A DNA stretch of 21,482 nt from assembly GCA_900552255.1 (NCBI GenBank), contig URZF01000007.1, forward strand, positions 1-21,482. Direction: 5' to 3'. Positions 7,132 to 15,326 of this stretch are shown here, in pieces. This DNA is from an uncultured Eubacteriales bacterium (GTDB lineage Bacteria; Bacillota; Clostridia; Oscillospirales; CAG-272). Each line of letters starts with the position of its first letter. Position 1 is the stretch's first letter. The translations under genes were made by a program, and so were the position numbers. The notes beneath the pieces were generated by a model. That model was not told the origin of the DNA and did no database searches. It saw only the letters and a list, made by a program, of their open reading frames with translations.

Positions 7132-8265
7132 ATGTCTGTAGAGGGGATTATTTTTTCCAACATTCACGACAGCAACATCTCGGAGCTGACGAGGCAGCGC
7201 ACGCTGGCCTCCGTTCCGTTCGGATGCCGCTACCGGCTGATCGATTTTCCGCTTTCCAATATGGTAAGCTCCAATATCAACAACATCAGCGTCATCACGC
7301 ATTACAATTACCATTCGCTGATGGACCATATCGGCTCCGGTAAGGACTGGGACCTCGCGCGCCGTTCGGGCGGCGTGAAGATCCTGCCGCCCTATATCAC
7401 GGCGTATGCGAATAATATGAACTCGCTTTATCGGACAAGGCTTGAGGCACTCAAAAGCGTCAATTATTCGATTCAGCAGATGACCTCGGATTATGTCGTC
7501 ATGTCGGACTGCGACGTCATATGCAACATCGATCTGAACGACATGATAAACGACCACATCGAGAGCGGCGCGGATATCACGATCGCGGTGAAATACATGC
7601 CGCTTACGAGGAGCGCGGCGAAAAACAACACGCTCGTCTTTGCGAACGACGAAGGAAGGATCACGGATCTTTTGGCATATCCGACCAATTTCGAGGGCTA
7701 CGCGGACGTCAATCTCAATATTCTTGTGATCAACCGGAAATATTTGCAGGAGATGGTGCTCGACGCGGTGGCGCACGGCTATGTCAGCATGACGCGCGAC
7801 ATCCTTCTGCGCGGCCTTTCCTATCGGAATTTCCGCGTTTATAAGTATGACGGATATTTCGCGTGCATTTCCTCTTTCGAGGACTATTTCGCGCACAGTA
7901 TGCAGCTTATTGAGAACAAGGAGATGTTCGCTTCCTTGTTCGGCGTTGAATCAAGGCCGATCTACACGAAGGTGCGCAATTCCGCGCCGACCTATTACAG
8001 CGATCTGTCGAGCGTGAGAAATTCCCTGATCGCCGACGGCTGCGTGAGCGAGGGCACGGTGGAGCACAGCATTCTGTTCCCCGGCGTCAAGGTGGGGCGC
8101 GGCTCGGTCGTGAAAAACAGTATCTTATTTCAGGATACCTTTATCGGGGAGAATGCGTCCGTCGGCTATACGGTATCCGATAAAAACGTCGTGATCCGCG
8201 ACGGCGTGACGCTTTCCGGTCATTCGACGCTCCCGCTTTATATCGAAAAGGGGCGCATGGTTTGA
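7132..8265 (+). CDS. glgD: GlgD, non-catalytic subunit of ADP-glucose pyrophosphorylase
   Basis: A 377-residue paralogue of GlgC, beginning MSVEGIIFSNIHDSNISEL. It keeps the core blocks SVPFGCRYRLIDFPLSN and GSGKDWDLARRSGGVKILPP. It lacks the GGxGxRL phosphate-binding loop found in the upstream GlgC, and its N-terminus is rebuilt. Firmicutes GlgD is known to form a heteromer with GlgC and raise its activity rather than catalyse on its own. The C-terminal hexapeptide-repeat helix is present (SLIADGCVSEGTVEHSILFP). The start at ATG 7132 follows AAGGAGGGG at 7117-7125, which overlaps the glgC stop. Expression is thus tightly coupled to glgC. Confidence 0.94.
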   Translation: MSVEGIIFSNIHDSNISELTRQRTLASVPFGCRYRLIDFPLSNMVSSNINNISVITHYNYHSLMDHIGSGKDWDLARRSGGVKILPPYITAYANNMNSLYRTRLEALKSVNYSIQQMTSDYVVMSDCDVICNIDLNDMINDHIESGADITIAVKYMPLTRSAAKNNTLVFANDEGRITDLLAYPTNFEGYADVNLNILVINRKYLQEMVLDAVAHGYVSMTRDILLRGLSYRNFRVYKYDGYFACISSFEDYFAHSMQLIENKEMFASLFGVESRPIYTKVRNSAPTYYSDLSSVRNSLIADGCVSEGTVEHSILFPGVKVGRGSVVKNSILFQDTFIGENASVGYTVSDKNVVIRDGVTLSGHSTLPLYIEKGRMV

Positions 8266-8408
8266 CGCTTCGGCATAAAATAGCGGCGATGGGAAAATCG
8301 GAAGGATATCGGCTTTTGCCGTCTTGATTCTTTCGTGTATGTGCTTGCCCGCTGCGGTATTTTTACATACTGCCGATCATTCGGGGAGATAAGAGAGGAG
8401 AGGAAACG

Positions 8409-9119
8409 ATGCCGGAGAAAACGATCATCCGCAGGCAGGCTTCTTGCTGCTTTTTCACGTGTATCGTCTGTTTGAGCCTTGCGCTTCTTGCCGCCGGCAC
8501 CGCTTCTCGGCTTGTTCCGGCGGACATGTGGGAAGCGTCCGTCGGCGGAGGCTTTCTCCTACAAGTCGCAGCCGTTGTCCTCTATGCCGTGACAAGACGA
8601 AGAAAACGGATTTTCCGCATCGTCGGCATTTTCCTCAATACGCTTGGCGTAGGGCTTATCATGGCGGCGCATCCGCTCGCCGCGGACTTCCGTCTGACGG
8701 CGCAGACGCTTTCTCTTTGCGCCGTGCCGGCGGCGGTTCTGCTTGCGGCTTATTTATCCGTTTTGCTGTTCCCGCGTGCGCGGAAATGGTGCGGGGTCGG
8801 CTGCATGGCATGTCTTATCGCGCTCCTTGTGCTTTTTGCGGTGCTTTGGTCGAAGCGGGGAGTCGCTCTTTACGGTTTCCCGCTTTACAGTACGGTTTTT
8901 GTATTTTTTTATGCGGTGACGCTCGTCCCCGAGGCCGACGATTTGAAAACGATCGGAGATACGCTCTTTTTTTCCAGCCTCGGCGCGCTTATCGTGATTT
9001 TGTTCATTGTGCTTGCCGCCGTTTCGCAGGGCGACTGCTGCGACGCGGACTGCTGCGACTGCTGTGATTGCGGCGGCACAGGCGATACGAAACGGACAAA
9101 AATCGGAAAACGAAAATAA
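8409..9119 (+). CDS. Polytopic membrane protein with Cys-rich cytoplasmic-type tail
   Basis: I do not recognise this family. The 236-residue protein has about seven hydrophobic segments (near residues 11-30, 46-62, 70-88, 99-120, 128-147, 155-172 and 186-206). A short tail packed with cysteines follows: seven cysteines at 210, 211, 215, 216, 218, 219 and 221 in the pattern DCCDADCCDCCDC, then glycines and a basic end (TKRTKIGKRK). Such a cluster could bind metal ions, but that is inference. The start at ATG 8409 follows GAGAGGAGAGG about 6 bases upstream. The 143 bases between glgD and this gene hold no clear promoter or terminator, so it is probably in the glg operon between glgD and glgA. 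Its link to glycogen is unknown. Confidence 0.75.
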   Translation: MPEKTIIRRQASCCFFTCIVCLSLALLAAGTASRLVPADMWEASVGGGFLLQVAAVVLYAVTRRRKRIFRIVGIFLNTLGVGLIMAAHPLAADFRLTAQTLSLCAVPAAVLLAAYLSVLLFPRARKWCGVGCMACLIALLVLFAVLWSKRGVALYGFPLYSTVFVFFYAVTLVPEADDLKTIGDTLFFSSLGALIVILFIVLAAVSQGDCCDADCCDCCDCGGTGDTKRTKIGKRK

Positions 9120-9141
9120 TCGACGATAGGGAGGTACTTTT

Positions 9142-10569
9142 GTGAAAAAAATTCTGTATGCCGGAAGCGAAATCATGCCGTTTGCCGCGACGGGCGGACT
9201 CGGCGATGTGCTGGGCTCGCTGCCGGCGGCCCTGAAACGGAAAAATCCGGATGACGATGTGCGCGCGGTTATGCCGCTTTACGGGCAGATCGAAGAGGCA
9301 TGGCGCTCGAAAATGGATTTTGTCATGCAGATGACGGTGCCTCTCGCGTGGCGGCGCCAATACTGCGGCGTTTTTTCTCTTGTAAAGGACGGCGTGACGG
9401 TCTATTTTCTCGATAATGAATATTATTTTAAGCGGCCTTCCCTTTACGGGGAATACGACGACGCCGAGCGTTTTGCTTTCTTCTCGGTGGCGGTGCTGGA
9501 GCTTATGCGCGACGCGGATTTTTTCCCGGATATTCTGCATGCGAACGACTGGCAGACGGCGCTTTCCGTCGTCAAGCTGAAGCGAAGCTATGCGGCGTAT
9601 CCTGGATATGCCGGTGTGACCGCGGTGTATACGATCCACAATATCGAATATCAGGGGATTTACGGAAAAGAGCTTCTCGGCGATGTGTTTTCCCTCGAGG
9701 AGTCGGATGCGGAGATCGTCGATTACGGCGGAGCCGTCAATTTGACGAAGGGCGCCGTCGTCTGCGCGGACTACGTGACGACGGTCAGCCCGAATTACGC
9801 AAGGCAGATCCAAACGGAGGAATATTCGAGCGGACTGCACTTTATTCTCCGGCAGTATGGATATAAGATAGACGGCATCGTCAACGGCATCGACACGGCT
9901 TATTACGATCCGGGAAGCGATCCCGAACTGCCGTATCATTACAGCGCAAGGGGACTGCTCGGCAAAATGAAAAACAAGGATGCGCTGCAAGCCCGCTTCG
10001 GACTTGCGCTGCGCCCCGATACGCCCGTGATCGCTATGATCTCGCGCCTTGCCTCTCACAAGGGCTTCGACCTTGTGCTTGCCGTATTCGATGAGATGAT
10101 GCGCGACGACGTGCAGTTTATCCTGCTCGGCACGGGAGAGCGCGGATTTGAAGAGTTTTTCCGCGCGGCGGCGGCGCGCTACCCCGGACGGGTGTCCGTG
10201 AATCTCACCTATGACCGCGCGATGTCCAAGCTCATTTATGCCGGCGCGGATATCTTTCTCATGCCGTCGAAAAGCGAGGCCTGCGGGCTTTCCCAGATGA
10301 TCGCGTCTCGCTACGGCACGGTGCCGGTGGTGCGCGAAACGGGCGGCCTTTACGATACGATAAAGCCTTACGGTCCGGACAGGAGCGGCAACGGCTTTAC
10401 CTTTGCTTCCTACAATGCCCATGATATGCTCCATGTCGTAAGGGAGGCGGAGGGGCTTTACCGCGACACGGAGAACTGGAAGGCGCTTGTGAAAAAAATC
10501 ATGAAGCTCGACTTTTCATGGAACGCCTCCGCGGAAAAATACGACGGGCTGTATGAGCATCTGATTTGA
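9142..10569 (+). CDS. glgA: Glycogen synthase (GT5, ADP-glucose type)
   Basis: A 475-residue retaining glucosyltransferase that elongates alpha-1,4-glucan from ADP-glucose. The N-terminal Rossmann domain starts MKKILYAGSEIMPFAATGGL. The family motif KTGGL appears as ATGGL, with alanine 16 in place of the lysine reported to contact ADP-glucose in E. coli GlgA. The C-terminal domain carries AMISRLASHKGFDLVLAVFD and the donor-site block PSKSEACGLSQMIASRYG, then PVVRETGGLYDTI. The start is GTG 9142, with AGGGAGGT at 9128-9135. The length is normal (about 475-480). Identity is secure despite the motif change, which may be a lineage trait. Confidence 0.94.
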   Translation: MKKILYAGSEIMPFAATGGLGDVLGSLPAALKRKNPDDDVRAVMPLYGQIEEAWRSKMDFVMQMTVPLAWRRQYCGVFSLVKDGVTVYFLDNEYYFKRPSLYGEYDDAERFAFFSVAVLELMRDADFFPDILHANDWQTALSVVKLKRSYAAYPGYAGVTAVYTIHNIEYQGIYGKELLGDVFSLEESDAEIVDYGGAVNLTKGAVVCADYVTTVSPNYARQIQTEEYSSGLHFILRQYGYKIDGIVNGIDTAYYDPGSDPELPYHYSARGLLGKMKNKDALQARFGLALRPDTPVIAMISRLASHKGFDLVLAVFDEMMRDDVQFILLGTGERGFEEFFRAAAARYPGRVSVNLTYDRAMSKLIYAGADIFLMPSKSEACGLSQMIASRYGTVPVVRETGGLYDTIKPYGPDRSGNGFTFASYNAHDMLHVVREAEGLYRDTENWKALVKKIMKLDFSWNASAEKYDGLYEHLI

Positions 10570-10611
10570 CCCGCTTTTGCCATTCAAATAACGATCAAAG
10601 GAACTTGAAAC

Positions 10612-13041
10612 ATGGAACAAACGATCACTGAAAAATCCATAAGGGAGGCTTTGGAGAGCAAGATCTCCCGTTATTTCGGCGTGCGCGCCGAGGATGCGAC
10701 AAGAGCGCAGCTTTATAAAGCCGTCATTTTGACGGTGAGGGATATCCTCACGGACAAACGCTCCGCCTTTCGCCGCGTCGTGAAGCAGAAAAAAGCGAAG
10801 CGGGTATACTATCTCTGTATGGAATTTCTCATCGGCCCGTCGCTTAGAAACAATCTGCGCAACCTTGGGCTGGAAGCCGAATACGCCGCCGCGGTGAAAT
10901 CACTCGGCTTCGAACTTTCCGAGCTGTACGCGGCGGAGCCGGATCCGGGACTTGGCAACGGGGGACTCGGCAGGCTTGCGGCCTGCTTTATGGATTCCCT
11001 TACTACGCTCGATTATCCGGCGACCGGCTTCTCGCTCTTATATGAATACGGTCTGTTCAAGCAGAAGATCATCGACGGAAATCAGGTGGAGCTTCCCGAT
11101 ATTTGGATGCCGGGCGCCGAGGGCTGGCTTGTCGCAAGGACGGATAAGACCTTTACCGTCCGCTTCGGCGGCAAGATCTCGGAGAGCTGGGAGGGCGGAC
11201 GGCTGAAAATCACGCATACCGATTATGATGAGGTTCAGGCGGTGCCTTACGACATGATGATATCGGGCTACCGGAGCTTTGCCGCGAACAATCTGCGCCT
11301 TTGGAAGGCGCAGGATATCACGAATTTCAACATGAAGCTCTTCACACAGGGGCAGTACATGCAGGCGGTCGAGCAGAATACGAGCGCGGAGATGCTCACG
11401 AAGGTGCTTTATCCCTCCGACGATCATATGGAGGGAAAGATCCTGAGGCTTTCCCAGCAGTATTTTCTCGTTTCGGCCTCGCTTCAAAATATCATTGCGG
11501 ATCATCTTACTCAGTACGGGACGCTTGCGAATTTTGCGGAAAAGAACGCGATTCACATCAACGACACGCATCCGGCGCTCTGCATCCCGGAGCTTATGCG
11601 GATTTTCATGGATATTTACTCATTTTCATGGGAGACCGCTTGGGATACGGTGACAAAGACCGTTTCCTATACGAATCACACCGTCATGCCGGAGGCGCTG
11701 GAATGCTGGAACGAGGATCTTTTTCGTCTCCGGCTTCCCAGGATTTATTCCATCGTATGCGAGATCAACCGCCGCTTCTGCGCGGACCTTTGGAATCTTT
11801 ATCCGGGCGACTGGGACAGGATTTCCCGCATGTCGGTCGTCGCAAACGCACAGGTGCGCATGGCGAATCTCAGCGTGGTCGGCTCCCATACCGTCAACGG
11901 CGTTTCCAAGCTTCATTCGGAAATTCTGAAAAATACGGTCTTTCATGATTTTTATAAGGTGGCGCCGGATAAATTCACCAACGTGACAAACGGGATCGCC
12001 CACCGCCGCTGGCTCTGCTATTCCAATCCGAAGCTTGCGGGTCTGCTCGATCATACCATCGGACAGAATTATCGCACGGAGCCTCAGGCGCTTGCGGAAT
12101 TCGGAAAGTACGCGGAGGATCAATATGTCGTCGAGGCGGTGCGGGATATCAAGCACCGGAACAAGGAAGCCTTTGCCGCGTGGTATGCGGAAAAAACGGG
12201 CGGAAAGCTGGACACACATTCGGTTTTCGACGTTCAGGCAAAGCGCATCCATGAATACAAGAGACAGCTTTTGAACGTGCTCAAAATCGTCGTACTTTAT
12301 GATGAGCTGAAAGCGGATCCGAACGCGGATATTGTTCCGCAGACCTTCTTTTTCGGAGGAAAGGCTGCGCCGGGCTATTATATGGCGAAGGATATCATAA
12401 AGCTTATTTGGTGTCTTGGACGTGAGATCGATGCCGATCCGCAGGTGCGCGAGCGCATCCGTGTCGTATATTTGGAGGATTACAATGTCAGTATGGCAGA
12501 GGTCCTCATGCCCGCGACGGACATTTCGGAGCAGATCTCCCTTGCCGGGAAAGAAGCGAGCGGAACGGGCTGTATGAAATTCATGATCAACGGTGCGATG
12601 ACGGTCGGCACGCTCGACGGTGCGAACGTCGAGATGGCGGATGCGGTGGGACGCGAAAACATCTATATTTTCGGGCATACGTCAAAAGAGGTCGAGGAGC
12701 TTTGGCGAAACGGTTACAACGCTATGAATTATTATGCCGCGGATCCGCGGCTGAAAGCGGCGGTCGACCGGATTTCCGCCGGCTTTGCCGGAGAGGATTT
12801 TTCCGGGATTGCAGGCTATTTCATTTCGGGAAATCACAATGTCGCAGATCCATATCTCTGCCTTGCCGACTTTGAGTCCTATTTCAGAACGTATGAGACG
12901 GCCGTTTCGGATTACGCAGACCGTGCGGCTTGGACCTCTAAGGCGATTCGCAACATCGCCGCCGCGGGATATTTTGCCGCGGACAGAAGCATTACAGAGT
13001 ATGCCGAAAAAATTTGGCATTTGGAGAATGTGACGGAGTAA
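10612..13041 (+). CDS. glgP: Glycogen/maltodextrin phosphorylase (GT35)
   Basis: An 809-residue PLP-dependent phosphorylase that releases glucose-1-phosphate from the non-reducing ends of alpha-1,4-glucans. Clear family blocks are VYYLCMEFLIGPSLRNNL, EPDPGLGNGGLGRLAACFMD, INDTHPALCIPELMR, VFDVQAKRIHEYKRQ, and the PLP site EASGTGCMKFMINGAM with Schiff-base Lys656. The usual GTGNMKF asparagine is cysteine here. There is no obvious N-terminal regulatory extension. The start at ATG 10612 follows AAAGGAA with 8-base spacing. It sits between glgA and the GH13 gene, so synthesis and breakdown of glycogen are in one transcript. Confidence 0.96.
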   Translation: MEQTITEKSIREALESKISRYFGVRAEDATRAQLYKAVILTVRDILTDKRSAFRRVVKQKKAKRVYYLCMEFLIGPSLRNNLRNLGLEAEYAAAVKSLGFELSELYAAEPDPGLGNGGLGRLAACFMDSLTTLDYPATGFSLLYEYGLFKQKIIDGNQVELPDIWMPGAEGWLVARTDKTFTVRFGGKISESWEGGRLKITHTDYDEVQAVPYDMMISGYRSFAANNLRLWKAQDITNFNMKLFTQGQYMQAVEQNTSAEMLTKVLYPSDDHMEGKILRLSQQYFLVSASLQNIIADHLTQYGTLANFAEKNAIHINDTHPALCIPELMRIFMDIYSFSWETAWDTVTKTVSYTNHTVMPEALECWNEDLFRLRLPRIYSIVCEINRRFCADLWNLYPGDWDRISRMSVVANAQVRMANLSVVGSHTVNGVSKLHSEILKNTVFHDFYKVAPDKFTNVTNGIAHRRWLCYSNPKLAGLLDHTIGQNYRTEPQALAEFGKYAEDQYVVEAVRDIKHRNKEAFAAWYAEKTGGKLDTHSVFDVQAKRIHEYKRQLLNVLKIVVLYDELKADPNADIVPQTFFFGGKAAPGYYMAKDIIKLIWCLGREIDADPQVRERIRVVYLEDYNVSMAEVLMPATDISEQISLAGKEASGTGCMKFMINGAMTVGTLDGANVEMADAVGRENIYIFGHTSKEVEELWRNGYNAMNYYAADPRLKAAVDRISAGFAGEDFSGIAGYFISGNHNVADPYLCLADFESYFRTYETAVSDYADRAAWTSKAIRNIAAAGYFAADRSITEYAEKIWHLENVTE

Positions 13042-13044
13042 CGA

Positions 13045-14979
13045 ATGGCTGGATTTTCACGTATGGGAGCCGAGTCCCGGCTTTTGGAGCACAAATATGT
13101 AAACGGGCGGCGAACGGCCGGACGCGGCGCGTTCGAGCGTTCCGATACCGTAGAGTTCCGGATCGGCGTTCCGGAATCGACGGTCGGCGCGGAGCTGCTT
13201 GCCGTATCGGACGATACGGGAGAGCGCTTTCGGTTTCCGATGACGGAATCGAGCGGGGAATATTCCGTCTCCATTCCGATGGAAACGCTTTGCGCGGGGG
13301 AATTAAGCGGACTTTTTTACTACAAATACCGTGTTTATACCGGATTCGGAACCTTTGATTTGATGCGTCGAGAGCATGATTTTTCCGAATGCTATGTGAA
13401 TGCGGACAGCAAAAAGGGAGATTTTCAGCTTCTCGTTTATAAGAAACGAAAATGCCTGCCGGAATGGCTTTACGGCGGGGTGATGTATCAGATTTTCCCA
13501 GACCGCTTCTTTTCTGCGGGAAGCTGTCCCGCAAAGGACGGCGCGGTGCTGTGCCGGGACAGGGAGACGTTCCCCTCATATTTCCGCGACCGGCTGGAAA
13601 ACGAAAAAAACAATGTGTTTTACGGCGGCGATCTTGCGGGGATCGTCGAGAAGCTCGATTATCTCGCGTCTCTCGGCGTGACCTGTCTATATCTCAATCC
13701 GATTTTTGAGTCGCCGTCGAATCACCGCTACGATACGGCGGATTATCTGCATGTCGACCGAATGCTCGGCGGGGACGAGGCGCTGTCATCGCTTGTCCGC
13801 GCCGCCTCGGAGCGGGGAATTGCCGTTCTGCTCGACGGCGTATTCAACCATACCGGAGCCGACAGCGTCTATTTCAACGCAAAGGGAACCTATGCCTCCG
13901 TGGGAGCGGCGCAATCGAAGGCTTCGCCGTATTATCCTTGGTATACGTTCGAGCATTATCCCGACCGGTACGACGCATGGTGGGGGGTCAAGACCTTGCC
14001 GCGCGTGAACTCGGATGCGCCCTCCTATCGGGAATTTTTATTCGGGAAAGACGGCGTCGTCCGCCGTTATATGAGATTCGGGATAGCGGGATGGCGCATC
14101 GACGTAGCCGACGAGCTTTCCGACGATTTTTTGACACAGCTCTCGGACGTTGTGACGGAGGAAAAGCCCGATGCGGCGATCCTTGGCGAGGTTTGGGAGG
14201 ACGCGACGGACAAAATCTCATACGGCGTTCGGAAAAAATACCTGCGCGGCGGCGAGCTTGATTCGGTGATGAACTATCCCGTGCGGCGGGCGGTCATCGA
14301 GTATTTGACGGCCGGCGACTATATGTCGCTGCGCCGCACGCTTATGACCATTTACGGGCATTATCCGCCCGAGGCGGCGAACGCGCTTATGAATATTCTC
14401 GGGACCCACGATACGGAGCGCATTCTGACGGCGCTCGGAGACGAGAGGGCAGGAGAGCTTCCGTATTCGGCGCTTTCGGAGCACCGGATGACAAAGGAGC
14501 AGAGGGAACATGCTGGGACGCTTTTGCGGCTGGCGGTCTGCATTCAGATGACGCTGCCGGGCGTGCCGTGCATTTTATACGGTGACGAGGCGGGGCTTGA
14601 GGGTTATATCGACCCGTTCTGCCGCGCGCCGTTTCCGTGGGGAGACGAGGATAAGGAGCTGACGGCGCTTTACCGTGCATTCGGAAAGCTGCGCCGTGAG
14701 GAGAGCATTTTCCGCTGCGGCGGTTTTTCCCTCTTATATGTGGATTCGGAAATTCTGTGCTTTGAACGGCATGGAGAAAGAGAAATGCTTGCCGTGACGG
14801 TAAACCGTTCGCGGGAAACCTATGAGTTTCACGCGCCTCTCGCCGTATCGGAGCTGATGACAGGGGTTTGTGCGCAGGCGATTGAGCTTGCGCCGGAATC
14901 CTTTGCCGTCATCAAGCTTCCGAGGGACACGGATTACGGGGTATTTGTAAAAATCGAAAGGGACGGGGAAAGGACATGA
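13045..14979 (+). CDS. GH13 alpha-amylase family enzyme, neopullulanase/cyclomaltodextrinase-like
   Basis: A 644-residue cytoplasmic enzyme without a signal peptide. An N-terminal beta domain (about residues 1-140, with GLFYYKYRVYTGFGTFDL) precedes the barrel, which starts WLYGGVMYQIFPDRFF. The catalytic residues are visible: nucleophile Asp353 in GWRIDVADEL, acid/base Glu382 in ILGEVWED, and Asp456 in ILGTHDTERI. The layout fits neopullulanase or cyclomaltodextrinase-type enzymes that cut alpha-1,4 and sometimes alpha-1,6 bonds in limit dextrins. No separate glgX or malQ is present in the window, so it may serve as the debrancher or dextrinase for phosphorylase products. It starts 3 bases after the glgP stop, with CGGAG as a weak ribosome binding site. 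Exact specificity is not readable. Confidence 0.9.
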   Translation: MAGFSRMGAESRLLEHKYVNGRRTAGRGAFERSDTVEFRIGVPESTVGAELLAVSDDTGERFRFPMTESSGEYSVSIPMETLCAGELSGLFYYKYRVYTGFGTFDLMRREHDFSECYVNADSKKGDFQLLVYKKRKCLPEWLYGGVMYQIFPDRFFSAGSCPAKDGAVLCRDRETFPSYFRDRLENEKNNVFYGGDLAGIVEKLDYLASLGVTCLYLNPIFESPSNHRYDTADYLHVDRMLGGDEALSSLVRAASERGIAVLLDGVFNHTGADSVYFNAKGTYASVGAAQSKASPYYPWYTFEHYPDRYDAWWGVKTLPRVNSDAPSYREFLFGKDGVVRRYMRFGIAGWRIDVADELSDDFLTQLSDVVTEEKPDAAILGEVWEDATDKISYGVRKKYLRGGELDSVMNYPVRRAVIEYLTAGDYMSLRRTLMTIYGHYPPEAANALMNILGTHDTERILTALGDERAGELPYSALSEHRMTKEQREHAGTLLRLAVCIQMTLPGVPCILYGDEAGLEGYIDPFCRAPFPWGDEDKELTALYRAFGKLRREESIFRCGGFSLLYVDSEILCFERHGEREMLAVTVNRSRETYEFHAPLAVSELMTGVCAQAIELAPESFAVIKLPRDTDYGVFVKIERDGERT

Positions 14980-15326
14980 AAGGGCCTGCTTTTGTCTTGG
15001 CCGCTCTGCTGCTTTTAACGTTGCTCTCTTCCTGCGGCACGCAGAGCGATATCGTCATTCATACGGATACGCGCGCGCAGACGTCGTCCGCAGAAAACAC
15101 AGAGCTTCCGAATGAACCCGATGAGGACAGGCTTTTCGTGGTGATCAACAAAAGCTCAAAGGTTTTCCATTTGGACCGCGACTGTATCTATGCGGCGCGC
15201 ATGTCGGAGGAAAATCGATTGGAAATCGAAGTCGTGGATATCGAATATCTGACGGAGCACGGTTATACCGCGTGCGGGAAGTGCTCCGCTGCATATAAAC
15301 AAAATGATCCGGAGGAAACAAAATGA
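14976..15326 (+). CDS. Small lipoprotein with Ada/zinc-ribbon-like C-terminal domain
   Basis: A 116-residue protein. The signal peptide ends TLLSSC with lipidated Cys20, then a linker rich in Thr, Ser and Glu runs to about residue 50. The C-terminal domain follows: FVVINKSSKVFHLDRDC to about residue 70, then EHGYTACGKCSAAYK. His65, Cys70, Cys100 and Cys103 would make a metal site like that in short domains of secreted Firmicutes proteins related to the Ada N-terminal zinc domain. The function is unknown. It overlaps the GH13 stop by 4 bases (ATGA) and the GH31 start by 4 bases, so it is translationally coupled on both sides. An exported protein between two cytoplasmic enzymes is unexpected. 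Confidence 0.75.
   Translation: MKGPAFVLAALLLLTLLSSCGTQSDIVIHTDTRAQTSSAENTELPNEPDEDRLFVVINKSSKVFHLDRDCIYAARMSEENRLEIEVVDIEYLTEHGYTACGKCSAAYKQNDPEETK

Noticed and set aside
8345..8373. Internal promoter before the Cys-tail membrane gene (TTGCCC, 17 bases, TACTGC)
   Set aside because: Both hexamers are poor matches, and the 143-base gap offers nothing better. Read-through from glgD is simpler.
8279..8392. Possible small single-TM peptide (ISAFAVLILSCMCLPAAVFL) between glgD and the Cys-tail gene
   Set aside because: The frame is open for 38 codons with a convincing hydrophobic stretch, but no start codon with a ribosome binding site is in frame. It would need a one-base frameshift from the ATG at 8289. 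It could be a remnant or chance.
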